Below are positions 25,652 to 37,605 of a stretch of 64,000 nt of DNA, one piece after another. The stretch is from assembly GCA_014529385.2 (NCBI GenBank), contig CM043962.1, positions 54,393,905 to 54,457,904 on the forward strand, given 5' to 3'. Every line of letters begins with the position of its first letter. Position 1 is the first letter of the stretch. A program made the translations under genes and the position numbers. The notes under the pieces were generated by a model. The model was given only the letters and a program-made list of their open reading frames with translations. It was not told the origin of the DNA and did not search any database. This DNA is from Adiantum capillus-veneris (lineage: Eukaryota > Streptophyta > Polypodiopsida > Polypodiales > Pteridaceae).

Positions 25652-28195
25652 CTCGGGCTGCTTTGAAATGTATCGACAGTGATCAAGCAAACACAATTAT
25701 ACATGTAAGAAAGAGAGAGAAGGGGAAGGGGGTGCTTGTTGCATTAATACCTTCTTACAAATCTGTCATGACCAATCAAAGTGAGATTAGTATTTGTTCA
25801 ACATAAATTGAGTAAATTACACCACAACACAAAACAAGAAAAGCCACCCCAATCATTGTCTTAAGGCCAGGGGAGTCCTCTCCACCCTGTCGCCCTCTTA
25901 TAGTATGTGGTATTTATGGCTAAATTGGTGAAAGCACCCAGAAACAAGCTATCAAGAACTTAAATAAAACACCAAGACACTTACACATCATTGTTATCCA
26001 TGACTTAACGTTGGAAGAGAGACAAAGTATCCATGCTTAGACCAAATCCACCCTCCTTGATTCAACAAATGTTGGGCTTACACTAGTAAGAGAAATGATA
26101 GATTTCCTACTCTCAATTGAATGATCACTCTCTCTTACAATGGCATAGAGCTCCCTTGCTAATCACCCCTAATACAACACATGCATATGCATAATCCAAT
26201 AAGCTTCCACTCAAGAGCTCCTTCTCAAGAGGTTGAGCTTGGCTTCTCAAGCTATAGCATAGTGCTCTTGCTTATGGCTCCCCCCTTTTGTGCTAGCTAC
26301 ACCCTCCTTTTATAGCAATTTTGAGGGCTAGGGTTACTCCTCTAACCATGGTTGGGTTAGATTTTCATCACTTATCTAATTTCTTTTGCTTGGAATTATC
26401 AAGAAGTTGGTGTGGATAGGTGAAGAAGAGAGAGAGGAGAGAAGTGGAGGTGATAGGACTTTTCATAGTAGGTTAGTGCTAGTAAATTAGTAGAGTTAGT
26501 ATTTTTATTGATTTACAAATGGAATTGGATATTTACAATGGGAGTATCCAAGTAGGATACAAATAAGGAAGAAAAAACTCTTAATAGGTAAGAAAATATG
26601 GATTTCTTACAATGTTGATGCTCCAAGTGTCTTGAGTAGGGTCAATTTTGACGTTTGTTGATGGTCCACTAGCTTTGACGGTACGGTTTTTCTCCCTTCT
26701 TGACCTTCCTTGGGAGCCAAGGTAAGTGAACATGAGTAATCAATCACCATGATGCTGTCTTTCAAGAGAATTAGAGGCTGAATTTTGTGGTTTTTTTTAT
26801 AGATATGGGTAATATGGATGAGGAAAAATGAGAGTAGGTGGTCAATTTTGGAATGGAAGTGTGTGTAGGAGACATGAGTTCACCATGGTTTCTCTTATTC
26901 TTCAAGGTTGAGAAGAAGGTGAGTAGGGTGCAGAGATGAGTGGTGAGAGAGGTGGGATGATGAGTGGAGAAGTGTGTGTGAAAGAGGAAAATGATAAAGT
27001 GGAAGAGGGAGTGTAGCTGCATAGCATGGGCAAACTGGGGTCCACTAATAAAATCATAACTCACAGCTCGCAGCTCAAAAAAATATGAAAAAACTTGAGG
27101 TAAAATTTCAGCCCACGAGCTACAACTTTGGTTTGTATCACCTTTTCAAATTCGGAGAGCAAGTGATCTTTTCAAATTCAACAAAACCGACTGTTTTTTT
27201 CCACTGCACTAGGTGCTTGTGGGGTCCTTCTTTGGATGATTCTTTTGAATGCCTCCAAGAGTGAGCCCTCCATAGTGCATGCATGCATGCCACATACCCT
27301 TGAACTTATTTGGTAGGTCTATAATTGAAGATATTGTTGAGATCATGATATAAGTGAATAGTACAACTAAGAAAATCAAATATTGAGGGGTCTAAAAAAA
27401 ATATGTACATGTCAAATATAAATAATATAGGTGGAAAAAATATAAAGGGGTCAAAATAAATCTCTCTCATTATAAGTCTACCATAAAAAGATGAATATTT
27501 TTGGTGGTCTAATTTATGAGAGTAATAGAGAATAGATGTAGGAAGGAAAAAATCACCATAGTGAAAAAATATAGAGTAATAGAGTAATAGATGTAGAGAA
27601 TAGAGTAATAGATGTAGGAATAGAGTAATAGATGTAGGAAGGAAAAAATATAGAGTAATAGATGTAGAGAATAGAGTAATAGATGTAGGAAGGAAAAAAT
27701 CACCATAGTGAAAAAATATACACATAAATAGAACTAGTTTTTTGTGATTTTGTTGGGATGGAGTTACACCAAAAATAAGAGAAGCTTGCATGAAATTATT
27801 TTTATATGGAAGAAAGAGTACGCAAAATGGTAAGAAAAAATATGGTAATGGTGAGTCAATGTACATAGCATAAATAACACACCCTAGGTAGAAATATTTA
27901 AATAAATACCAAAATAATTATAAAAAATCCTTTTATTTAGGCCCTATATACAATGAAATGTTTACACACAAATGGGCCATAATATACTTAAATTTTTTAA
28001 ATATTTTTTTTTTGTTGGCTCAACTAGCCCAGTGACTAGCTAATTGAGGGTTTTTAAGAAGATATGGGAAAGTCCCCTAACTCACACACACCTATATACA
28101 GTGAAAGGGTGAGGGTAACCACAGTGTTTGAGTGATTTGATAGGGTGAGGTAACTCACTATGGAAATTACAGAGAGCCAAAAAACGGCTCTATCA
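25401..28195 (-). repeat. 5' LTR of element A
   Basis: This 2,795-bp partner of 8054-10702 has ends TGAGGCGG and CGGCTCTATCA. It is about 146 bp longer than its partner. Part of the extra length is a tandem array at about 27566-27690 that the partner lacks. The TATA box reads on the minus strand at 26307-26314. An AG microsatellite lies at about 25572-25649. Confidence 0.9.
27566..27690. repeat. Tandem repeat expansion inside one LTR of A
   Basis: About six copies of a roughly 20-bp unit built on TAGAGTAATAGATGTAGG. Some units carry the extension AAGGAAAAAAT, giving a higher-order pattern. The other LTR of A (10170-10205) has about one copy. Confidence 0.8.
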
Positions 28196-30190
28196 CTACC
28201 TTTGCAATTGAATGGGGTATTTTTTCCTATAGGGTTATGCCTTTTGTGTTAACTAATAATCCTGCCACTTTCCAAAGATTGATGAGCCATGCTTTTAAAG
28301 AATAATGTCGGAATTTCTTGGAAGTATATATGGATGATTTATGTCTACATTCATCAATCCGGGCTGATAATTTTGAACACCTCAAAAAGGTATTTGAAAA
28401 ATGTAGACTCGATAGGATTTGCTTAAATCTTGAAAAGTGCACATTTATGGACAGACAAGGAAAAATTCTTGGATATATAGTGTCTAAAAATGGCATAGCA
28501 ATGGATGTGGATAAAATTCATGTTATTGCTGAATTGTCGAGACCAACAATAGTCAAAGGGGTTCAAGCTTTCATGGGACATTGTGGATATTATCGATGAT
28601 TCATTTACATGTATGCTATAATCGCAAAACCCATGTATAGCATGATTACACTCTTTGTATGGACTGATGAATGTGAAGAATCCTTCATGAAGCTTGAGAA
28701 AGCTCTCACTTCAGCCCCAATATTGAAAGCACCAGCTTGGAATAAGATATTCCATATACATGTTGATGCTTCCAATTTTTCCATTGGATATATATTATCT
28801 CAACTAGAAGATGGAAAAATTGATTTCCTATTTCATATGCTAGTAGACAGTTGAATGTGGAAAAAAACAATTATACAACCACTGAAAGGGAAGAATTAGG
28901 GATGATCTATCCGTAAAAAAGTATAGAAATTACCTATTAGCCAACAAATTTATGCTCTTTGTGGACCACCAAGCTTTGTTGTACTTGGTCAAGAAGCCAT
29001 GCAACACAGGAAGAATAGTGAGATGGTTCATCATTATTTTGGAATTTGATTTCACTGTTGTACTTGGTCAAGAAGCCATGCACCACACACCAAAGAGAAG
29101 ATCATTTATTGAGAATTATTTTAAGAGAATCACCAAAAGGGGTAGATGATGATCTACCAGATGCATATCTGTTCTTCGTGGAAATGATACCCCGTTGGTC
29201 AGAAGATATGGTTTCATGATGACCATAGCTCAAGTGGATTCTCAAATACCACTTCCTATTACAACCAAATTAATTGGGCAAAATAGATGGAAGGTTATAC
29301 AAAATAAATCGGGCCCTTCTTATAAGCTTACAACTTTTAGGACAAATGCCAATAGCAAATAGTATGCACATGTAGAGGTGTTTCCCACAATAGGAGCAAG
29401 AAGGACATGCCTATCTCAACATGGACTGCCAATAGAAATTGTCAATGATAGGGGAACTCATTTCCTCAATGAGGTAATTGAGTATCTGCTAAATGAATTT
29501 ATGGTCATCCATAACAAATCTAATCCCTATCACCCACAAGCAAATGGACAAGCTAAGCACATGAATAAAATTCTTAGCTCGGTATTGACTAAAGTGGTTA
29601 GTTCAGGACAAACTGATTGGGAAATGAATCTACATGCCACTCTATGGGCTCATAGAGTTTCATTCAAGATAGCTTTAAATGCTACACCCTTCAACCTTGT
29701 TTATGGTCTTGATGCCATACTACCGATAGAGTTTCTATTGCCGAAACTAAGGGTAGTTAAAAATCTTGAGTGGACTGGACATGAACTACCAGAGAGGCTC
29801 AAAGATTTAGAAAGGATTGATGGGCAAAGGCTAACAGCTATAGATCACATCTATGCACAAAAATGAAAGCAAAAATAGTTTTTTGATTCACATGTAGTCA
29901 CAAAAATCTTCAAAAAAGGGGGCCTAGTTTTAGTCTATTCCATTAAGCAACACATACCTAAGTTCAAGAAAAAAGGAAATGAACCGTTTATCATTGAAGA
30001 TGTATCCCCAAGTGGAGTAGATAAGTTGTCCACTCTAGATGGTGAACCAATGGCTAATTGGATTAGTAGATGCCACTTAAAGAAGTACAATTTGCCACTA
30101 ACCAGTGATTTGCTAGAGAAGATGCATGCACCAAAGCAGAGAAAAATGAAACAACAGGAGGTTATGGATGAAGCCCAAGAGGAAGCTTAG
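28196..30190 (+). pseudogene. Element C RT, RNase H and integrase relic
   Basis: From the right flank of A, the RT resumes at a conserved motif (YRVMPFVLTN; then MDDLCLHSS in the catalytic region). RNase H follows (HVDASNFSIGYILSQ near 28760; DHQALLYLVKKP near 28965). The integrase has NDRGTHFLNEVIEYL near 29440, YHPQANGQAKHMN near 29530 and the NLVYGLDAILPIE motif. The C-terminal tail ends near 30190. There are many breaks, and it is the most decayed pol in the window. Confidence 0.85.
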
Positions 30191-30280
30191 TTTTGAGTAC
30201 TCAAAAGGAAAGCTACTTTCAAAAATCAACAAACACCTATTCCCATCAACACTTTGGAACTAGATGAACGACTATAAGAA

Positions 30281-30745
30281 TTGCAGAAGGAAGCAGTGTC
30301 AACGGATGATGAATGCTTGGATGGAATGGACCTTCGCATCAAAGTACAACTGAACAATCATAGCACAAATGCACTGGTAGATATCGGAGCTCGATTGAAT
30401 GCAATCAATTATTCCACGTACAAGAAAGCAACAAATCAGTCTTTAGCATCGGGAATATTTGCTATCAAAGGATGCAACAAAAACCCAACATTGGCATTGG
30501 GAATAGTCAACTTGAATGTGATAGTACATAGATGTTCATGCCCTCATCAATTTATATGCATATCAAACAAGCACATGAATGAAACAATGATTCTTGGAAT
30601 CTCATGGATGCAGACATACAAGGCAGTACCAGTTGGGACACCAATCAACTCAAGCTATCACCTAAAGGAGGACAACTCATCGTTCCAATTGCACCGAGCA
30701 AAGAGGAATGGAAAAGAGGTTACCACAAAAGACACAAGGGCGTAG
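30281..30745 (+). pseudogene. Retropepsin-like ORF downstream of integrase
   Basis: This is a 154-residue frame with an aspartic-protease pattern: ALVDIGARLNAINYSTYKKA (Asp-Ile-Gly in the active-site place, about residues 31-50) and MILGISWMQTYKAVPVG (about 107-123). These match the two signatures of retroviral-type proteases. It lies about 100 bp after the integrase tail of C on the same strand, an unusual place because C has its own protease upstream of RT. It could be an extra domain, a neighbour element, or a rearranged piece. Confidence 0.55.
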
Positions 30746-31433
30746 ACAATCTTCTTCATCCTCTAGACAAGAAAATGCTACAAGTAGCATGCAAGGGGTT
30801 AGGCCAATTTGGGTACCAAAAGAAAAACTCAAGGACAAGCTGTCTCAAATTTGGGTGCCCAAGACATCATCTACCGTACAGAAGAAAGTTCCAAATCTAA
30901 CGAATTAGAGAAAAACATCAGTCAGAAGAGAAACTAGCACTAGATGGGTTTGAAGAAAAAAAGAGCATTTATCTTCTCCACAAAATGTAAAGCCGATGAA
31001 ATAGTGGAAAGTTAAGTCTCAAAACACTCAACCACAACAGCTCATCAACGAAAAACCAAGATACCAGTGCCAAGTTAAATATCAACAACCGTCATAATTG
31101 ATATTGACAACTCAAGAAATCAGTGTGCCAACGCATCTTGATGGTACAATAAGCAAAGAGCACACAAAATACAAGATTTGCTCTTTGGAAAACATCAACA
31201 GGAGACCTCGACCACGGAAACCCTTGAGTTAATTACTCAAGATCCAACTCTCGCACAACAAACTGGTTTGAATTGCACTGATCTTCAAAGCATGGTAGAG
31301 CCACCCACAGCTATGCATAAACACAATTGATCAACCCATGCACACAGTCGTCCCGGAGTATGCCATCTAGGAGGGGTGGAAGGAGAACTTCACTAATTAA
31401 GGGCAATGTTTGAAGAGGGAGGAAAGAGTTGGA
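30746..31433 (+). other. 3' untranslated part of element C
   Basis: No convincing coding region is seen. Purine-rich runs near 31371-31390 and 31411-31433 precede TGTTAACGTG at 31434, the arrangement expected of a polypurine tract before a 3' LTR. Confidence 0.4.
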
Positions 31434-33622
31434 TGTTAACGTGTGATTTTTTGCAAAATTACCTAATAATGCCCTTAAAAAATCATCAACAAAGGAATTT
31501 TAACTGATAACATCTCCCCGATGAGTGTAAACAGTGTATATAATATCATAAAATACATCAAAAATAGCATTTTTTGCTTATTTTCATCATTTTTCTTGAT
31601 ATTGGAGCCTAAAAATGGAGAAATCCACCAAAAAGCAATAAAATAGTGTTCTTCAATGAATTTTCTTAATATGGATTTTTCACTTTGCTTTTTTAGTGCA
31701 TTTCATTGTTTTCTTTGATTTTTTCAATAAACAGGTCAAAAATTAATAATAAATAGCAAATGAGCTCAAATGGAGAAGCTGAAGATACGCTAATGATCAA
31801 AAGAACAAGGCGGAAAAGCATAAAAATTTTCAATCAAAACGACAAACAAAAGCGGGAAGCCTAAATTAGGCCGCCAAGGCTTGCTTTTGCAAATTCTTGC
31901 AGAATGAGCTAACGGAATTCGAATGAAGAAATTTTTGAGTCTAATGTAGATTTCACGGCCTAATAGGACTAACAAGGGAATTTGGGAAACATTAGTTTGG
32001 GAAGTCCGAGTATAGATATCTAAGGTAGCCCAAAATCACCTCATTTCCACTAGTCACGCTTGGAGGAGAGAGCTTTCTACCTTTTTCGTGCGCGGTTTCC
32101 GGAGTCCACAGTCGCCCATTTTTAATGTCGTCTCACAAGAGACATAAGGGGTAAGTTCTAAACTCATCAAAGAACGTTTCTATACGGTTGGGTAGCAGGT
32201 CTAGGCCCAGGAAAAAACCCTAGAATCCCAACTATGCACGAACTTCTACGACAGAAAATTGACCATAGCGGCCTATCAGCTCAACCAAATTGGACGAGAC
32301 TTGAACTGTTGCATGCCCCTATATAGTAGAACACTTCCATATCATTAGATGGCCATTTGACAGGGTTCGAGAGGGTCCCAAGTAAATAAGCTAGGTTTTT
32401 GTCATATGCCAGAATTGGATTCTGACACCACGAGCAGCTTATAGACAAGGTCTATACACAATGTACCTAGATGTTTTCAAGGAAACATTCAAGGCAAGCT
32501 GTCAAACAACAAGAAATAGATCGAAGGATACAAAGTGTCAAATTTGATATATGAAGTCAAACTGACCCAGATTGAGCCCAAACTGGATGAGCAGCATCAG
32601 GACTATGTAACGTGGACAAGTCCATGGCTTCAAAAGTGACCAACCAACTCTACATGTCAAGTATTCACAAAAAGCGGTGATTTTAGAGTTGAGAAGAGCA
32701 CGAAGTGATGCCGACAAGACCAAACTTTACAAAAATCATTTTAGGACTTTTTTTAGACGTATTAAAGATGTTTAGGTCATCAAATTATCATTTCATGCAA
32801 AAAAAGTGACTGTTGTAAATAATCACAATTATTTACTTTTGTGCATATTTGGCTTGAAAATTATCATGTCACTTCACCTATCACTTGTACACATCTATTA
32901 CATGCCACATGTCAAGTATGAGCCAAAAAGATCAAGAAAATATCTAATTTTGTCAAAAAAACGCACTAAAGGATCTTCAATCCAATTTTTGAGATAACTG
33001 TCACATTTTTTATCCAAATCACCCCATATCTCACACATAGACTCTATATCATGTCTAGAGCCAACTTGCAAGAAAAGATGTACAATTTTGTGAAAAAGAT
33101 AATAATTTTGCGATTATTTACTTTTTTACTGTAATGGGTTCAAATTTCAACTTTGACCTTATGGGACCAAAGTACATGATGTTTCAAGCCTACCAATCAA
33201 GTTTGATCAAATTTGGATCTCAAAAACTCAAAATCCCTTTATGTTTCAGAGTCTGAAGCCTAAATCTAGCACCATTTTCACTGAGAGCACTCAAATGAGC
33301 CAACACTTCACTAAGAGTATCTAAATACCACAAGTCTCAAGTGTATGATGTCAAAAATGCAAAAATTTAGAAAAATTCCCCAATTGTAAATAATCACGAT
33401 TATTTACTCTAGTTGAAAATTTTGCCTGGATTGCATGATGTTTTCTCTACATGTTTTTATGCATCTATGCATGCTCCAAATTTGATTTGAAGCAAAATGG
33501 ACATAATTTGCCAGCAATTCAGACTCAAGGCATTTCAGAGAAGAGTCCGTAAAATTTTCTAAATTTGACACTGTATTCTCCTAATAGGTGCAGTGTAAGC
33601 GGCTGATAAGGCAAAGAAGAGG
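31434..33622 (+). other. LTR-like / promoter-like segment with putative intron
   Basis: The segment starts TGTTAACG after a purine run. It has a TATA-like TATAGATA at 32011 and, 140 bp on, a strong splice-donor-like GGGGTAAGTTC (GT at 32151). A matching acceptor-like TCCTAATAG/GTGCAG ends at 33588 or 33594, just before the ORF at 33623. The 1.4 kb between is AT-rich with no ORF and holds the 285-bp-period repeats described separately. It may be the 3' LTR of C, or the 5' part of the following unit; I cannot decide. Confidence 0.35.
32815..33407. repeat. Palindromic motif at 285-bp period
   Basis: Imperfect palindromes of the form GTAAATAATC..GATTATTTAC lie at 32815-32836, 33101-33121 and 33386-33407, with ends 285 and 286 bp apart. 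The sequence between shares only scattered words (GCATGATG, TCAAATTTGATTTG-like), so these look like three ancient tandem modules. A fourth related core is at 37252-37273. Confidence 0.6.
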
Positions 33623-36600
33623 ATGTCTCCGAAAGATAAGCTACAAGAATTTTCATCATACCAGTTGGATCCGAGCTCTGTGAAGATGAAAAAGGAAACC
33701 TACCTGTTCAAAGAGCAGCTTGAAGAAAACAACACTACAGTGTTCATCAATAAATTCAAGAGTGAAGACGGACACCAGGTAGAGTTACAAATGCTACCCA
33801 AAGAGGTTTATGATGTAGCTGCAAAGCCAGACACTAAAGAAGCTAACAGAAGACTGGGGCTTCGAGAATTCTATGACAAGGAGCCATGTGGGGTAGATTT
33901 AGAGCCTATGAACTCTTGTCCACAATTAAAGAAGATGGATCTGCTCAGATCTTGGACCAGCACGGGCGAAAAGTTAAAGTGGTTATCAACAAAGATATAG
34001 GGCCCGAGGCACTGAAGTTGCCAACAGAAGGTATGACAATACGGACCAGGGATAGAAAAAAACTGGTACTTTTACCAAGGATATTGTTGTCGCCACCTTC
34101 TTTGATCTCGTTCTAAGGCAAGTGGAGGATCCAGCTCGTCTTTACCACCAACATTTCCACTTCCATTTAAAGAGACCACCACGATAACAACATTGAAAGT
34201 AGTTGTTGAAACTACTTTCACACAAGTGTTGAAGTCAACAACAAGGCAAGCTATAGATCACGCGTAGTACGTGCTTACAACACTAAAGGGCACAAAGAAA
34301 GAAGGAAAGATAACATATATGGGCGCTCTAGAAGTGCTAGCAAGAATTGCATACCATGCTATTGGAATGGCCGACAACTTGCCGCTAGCCCCAGATCAGA
34401 ATACATGTATCATCTCAGTTCAACCTTCTCCATGAACCACGAGATCAACAAAGAAAAGGGTATATAAATTTGATGAGGAATCAACAGAAATATCGCATGA
34501 AGCCCGCAGCAGTGAAAGCTTTGACAATGAAGAAATGAGGGCAAGGAGAGAAGTAATGAAGAAGAAAGCAGCGGCAGCTCATCAAGAGGAACCTCAATAG
34601 AAAAAGGCAAGGTTTGAAAGAGAGAAACAATCTTATGAAAGAAGCCGCCAAGCTGTAGGCAAAAACCCTGAGTCATGGAGCTTGAGGGAGGTCAAGGGTC
34701 CACGGACCAAGAACACTGCAAAGAAAGTCCCAGGGGATCCGAAGGATTTACTTGAGCAGATGTATGCAGAAGCATAAACATTGAAGATTTAGGAAGCTTT
34801 AGAAGCACAAAGGAAATCAAGAGAAGAAGCAGTTGAGCAACAAAAACAAGTAGAACCTGAACAACAAAGTGAATCAAATCCTGAACAAGGAGAGATGTCT
34901 CCAAGACCCTCTTCACCAGCTCTACAAAACAAGAAGATCATCCCATGCCAAGTCCAAGCCCCTCACCAACTGCTAAATCCAATGAAGGCAAGGAAGCAAA
35001 GGGAAAAGAGAAGCAACAGGAAGAGGCAAGTTTTGAACAGCCCAAGGAAGCCAAAAAACCCGAAGATAGACCTTCTACAACAACTCAAGCAGAATCAACT
35101 GAGGCATCCACAAAGCCTCAAGAAGAATCAATTGAAACGATACAAGGCCACAAGCAAAATTTGTTGCACCATCGAAAGAACTGCACACCAAACCTACTGA
35201 AACTTCTAAGAAGCCCCAGGTAGAACCTGAAGATTGTGAAACCACAAATGAAGTGATCATGCAGGTAAATGAGTATTCAAAGCAAATGCAATTGATGAAA
35301 TAAAAGATGAGAATAGTATCACTTAGCCGCAGTGCCAAGGCTAGAGAATTGGAACAGGTAATAGATGATCTACAAGGTGATCTCAAAGATAGGATGAACA
35401 TTATTGAACATATACAGAGACAGATTAAAGATCTAAAAAATGAATCATAACAACACCAAACAGTCAAGGAAATTCAGTAGAAATAAATAGAAGATTTGGG
35501 GGAGCTCCTCACAAAGCTGTGTCTAATGCATGCAAAAGTAAGGACCAGCAACTAAATGAAGTGACCAACAAACTTAATATCACTACTCAGTCAGTCCAAA
35601 AGAAGGTAGATAAGCGCAAAGACAAGACCTTGCATTAATGCAGGTACAAAGAGAAGAGCAACTGCTCAAGGAGATAAGAAGATTTGAAGGGATCCAACCA
35701 GCTGCTGCTGAGAGAAGGACATACAGAAGCTCAAGAGGAGGTAAGAACCTCTGAACAACCGATCATAGACATACCATCCATTTCCTCTGCAGATATGGAA
35801 ACACAGTGATCAGAAGGGCTAGCAGGAGATTTGGAGTTTCAAGTAGTAATCACTCAAGAAGAACAAATACCAATGTTCTAGCTTTTTAAAGCTGAAGAAT
35901 ATGCACTAAAGGAGCAGATAGTCCATGAAGTAGATGTTGAATGGAAAGTGGAAATGGATTGGGAGTTGAGAGTTCTCCACTCAATCAATGTAACTGTGAA
36001 TCACTCCCAACCAAATCAATGCTCAATGGCATCAGCAGTCGCTGCCCTACCCATTGATAAAGGTGGAGCTACTGTAAGTTAAAGAAACAATTTACAAGGA
36101 TATGCAGGCAGAAGGCTCAGATGCTATCCATCCCAAATGGAGAAATAACTGGCTCAACAAGAACTCTAGATGCCTCATTCTGTTTACAAGAGCACCCACA
36201 GCAATACAAAAGGACCCCACATTCTACCTGATCTCTCATGTGCAATGCTCTATAAAATCTGCCGAATGATGCTTACATGCATTCAAGATTTTTATGAGCC
36301 CGAGAAAGAAGGAGCTCCCTGGATGTCTTTCCTAGAAGGCAACAAAGGTCTATGCTATGAGTTGAGTGGACAACCCTCAGAAGAAGTCCTCTACAGCTTC
36401 TATACTAGATGCATGTTCGTGCCATCACATTTTATAGGATTCTTCACATGGCAGACAAAGATTTTTGGGCCAATGATCAGCAACCTTACATCAAGGTTTG
36501 TTGCCTATTCAGCCATCGAACTAAAAACACAGTCACCATGCAATTTTTGCAAGTCCTTGAAAAAGAAAGACGAATCAGATATGAGAAATCTCTACACATG

Positions 36601-36690
36601 CTTAAAGACCGCCTCACCAACCGTCAACCCGAAGACTACTTCAGTCCATGAAGCTGTGTCAAGGGACGACACAGTCGGAGGAGGGGGGAA
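33623..36690 (+). pseudogene. Unassigned decayed coding region, Lys/Glu/Gln-rich
   Basis: Coding-like pieces on the plus strand include 33623-34000, which starts MSPKDKLQEFSSYQLD. From 34440 to 35640 there is a long Lys/Glu/Gln-rich, coiled-coil-like stretch. At 36170-36660 there is a piece with DFYEPEKEGAPWMSFLEG and CNFCKSLKKKDESD. I recognise no catalytic domain. The region ends at a purine run (36676-36689) directly before TGTTAGCAAC, like the end of a retroelement's internal region. It may be an accessory ORF of a large Ty3 element or a decayed captured gene. Confidence 0.4.
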
Positions 36691-37605
36691 TGTTAGCAAC
36701 AATCTAGCTCAGATAACATTTTTCGAGAGATTTTATTGTAAAAACACTTTTTCTTTTGATAAATCGAGAATGTTGTAACTCTTATTTTCCATATGGATAG
36801 TGTAATCAATGAGCCGGGGCTATAAGCTTCTAGATGCTATCAACTTATCTTTAGTTAGAGCTCCTAGATTATTATTTTTGACCAAACAAACCTTGCCTAA
36901 GGTATAAAGGCCAATTTTTGTAAGTTATTAGAAAGTGTTTGGATAATAGAAACACAGCATGAGCTAACGGCACTCACTTCTCTCCTTCTCGCACTTCCTA
37001 CTTCCTTCTTGGTCATCACATTGCAGTGCCGTCTATTGCGTTGCAATCGCAGGTAAGAGCTCTACGCATTGACATATCATGGTAATCCGTAGCTTTTGGC
37101 ATCACCCGATCCACGGCCTAATTTCATCATAAGTAGGAATCTAAGCTAAGAAATCACAAAGTAAGCATAGGCGGGGCGGGGTATTGGGCATCATTGCTAA
37201 GAATTTAAATGCATTGTGGGTCAAAAATGATTAGGTCAAAAACTCACCGTTGTTAATAATCGTGATTTTTTCTCTTGACCTAAAGTGAGATTTGAGACCA
37301 TAAGCATGTGTTCTTAGGTCTTATATACATGTCCTAGAAGTTTTGTAACATTTGGATGTTATTTGATGTTGTAACGCGGCTATGTTTTTTTTGCCGATTA
37401 ATGACTAGCTTTTGGTGATTTTGGTCATTTGAGTGTAGCTTGAGTTAGATGCGAGTTGTCTATTATTTTCCAAGATATGGACCCTCTCTTGTAGCCTCTA
37501 TGTGCTAGTCGATTCATCTTTGTCCCATGGATTGACAATTATGGTTCTTGCTATGTCTACAATATGATAGGAGTGAGGTTACAAACCCGTCCTACACTAT
37601 GCCTT
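36691..37605 (+). other. LTR-like segment, truncated
   Basis: It begins TGTTAGCAAC after the polypurine run GGAGGAGGGGGGAA. A TATA box GGTATAAAGG lies at 36901 and a splice-donor-like CAGGTAAGAG at 37051. It ends where a copia fragment starts (about 37606). No second copy exists in the window, so its status as a 3' LTR rests on these boundary signals alone. Confidence 0.45.

Larger units (their letters stand above)
8054..28195 (-). mobile_element. Tat-like Ty3 element A, nested in C and hosting B
   Basis: A has long LTRs (8054-10702 and 25401-28195), a primer-binding site, leader ORFs, gag-protease, RT, two RNase H domains and integrase on the minus strand. The 4-bp duplication CTAC flanks it at 8050-8053 and 28196-28199. 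It sits inside the RT of element C and was itself split inside its RT by element B at 13761-22468. The archaeal-type second RNase H between RNase H and integrase is the hallmark of the plant Tat lineage. The element is broken in a few places. Without B its length would be about 11.4 kb. Confidence 0.92.
3622..31433 (+). mobile_element. Old Ty3 element C, host of the nested insertions
   Basis: Plus-strand Ty3 pieces at 3622-4475, 7153-8053 and 28196-31433 belong to one element that was later split by a solo LTR and by element A. The flanks of each insertion continue one another, and short target duplications mark the joins (ACGG at 4472/7153, CTAC at 8050/28196). The order is PR-RT-RNase H-INT. 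C is heavily decayed, with many breaks, and is the oldest member of the nest. Its 5' end was removed or covered by copia-1. Its 3' LTR may begin at 31434, but I could not identify its end. Confidence 0.75.

Noticed and set aside
27306-27866. 186-residue minus-strand ORF rich in Phe, Tyr, Leu and Ile
   Set aside because: It spans the recent tandem expansion inside an LTR. The partner LTR has no such ORF.
32815-33407. Regularly spaced palindromes as a possible CRISPR array
   Set aside because: The period of 285 bp, the degenerate units, the plant context and the lack of cas genes rule this out.
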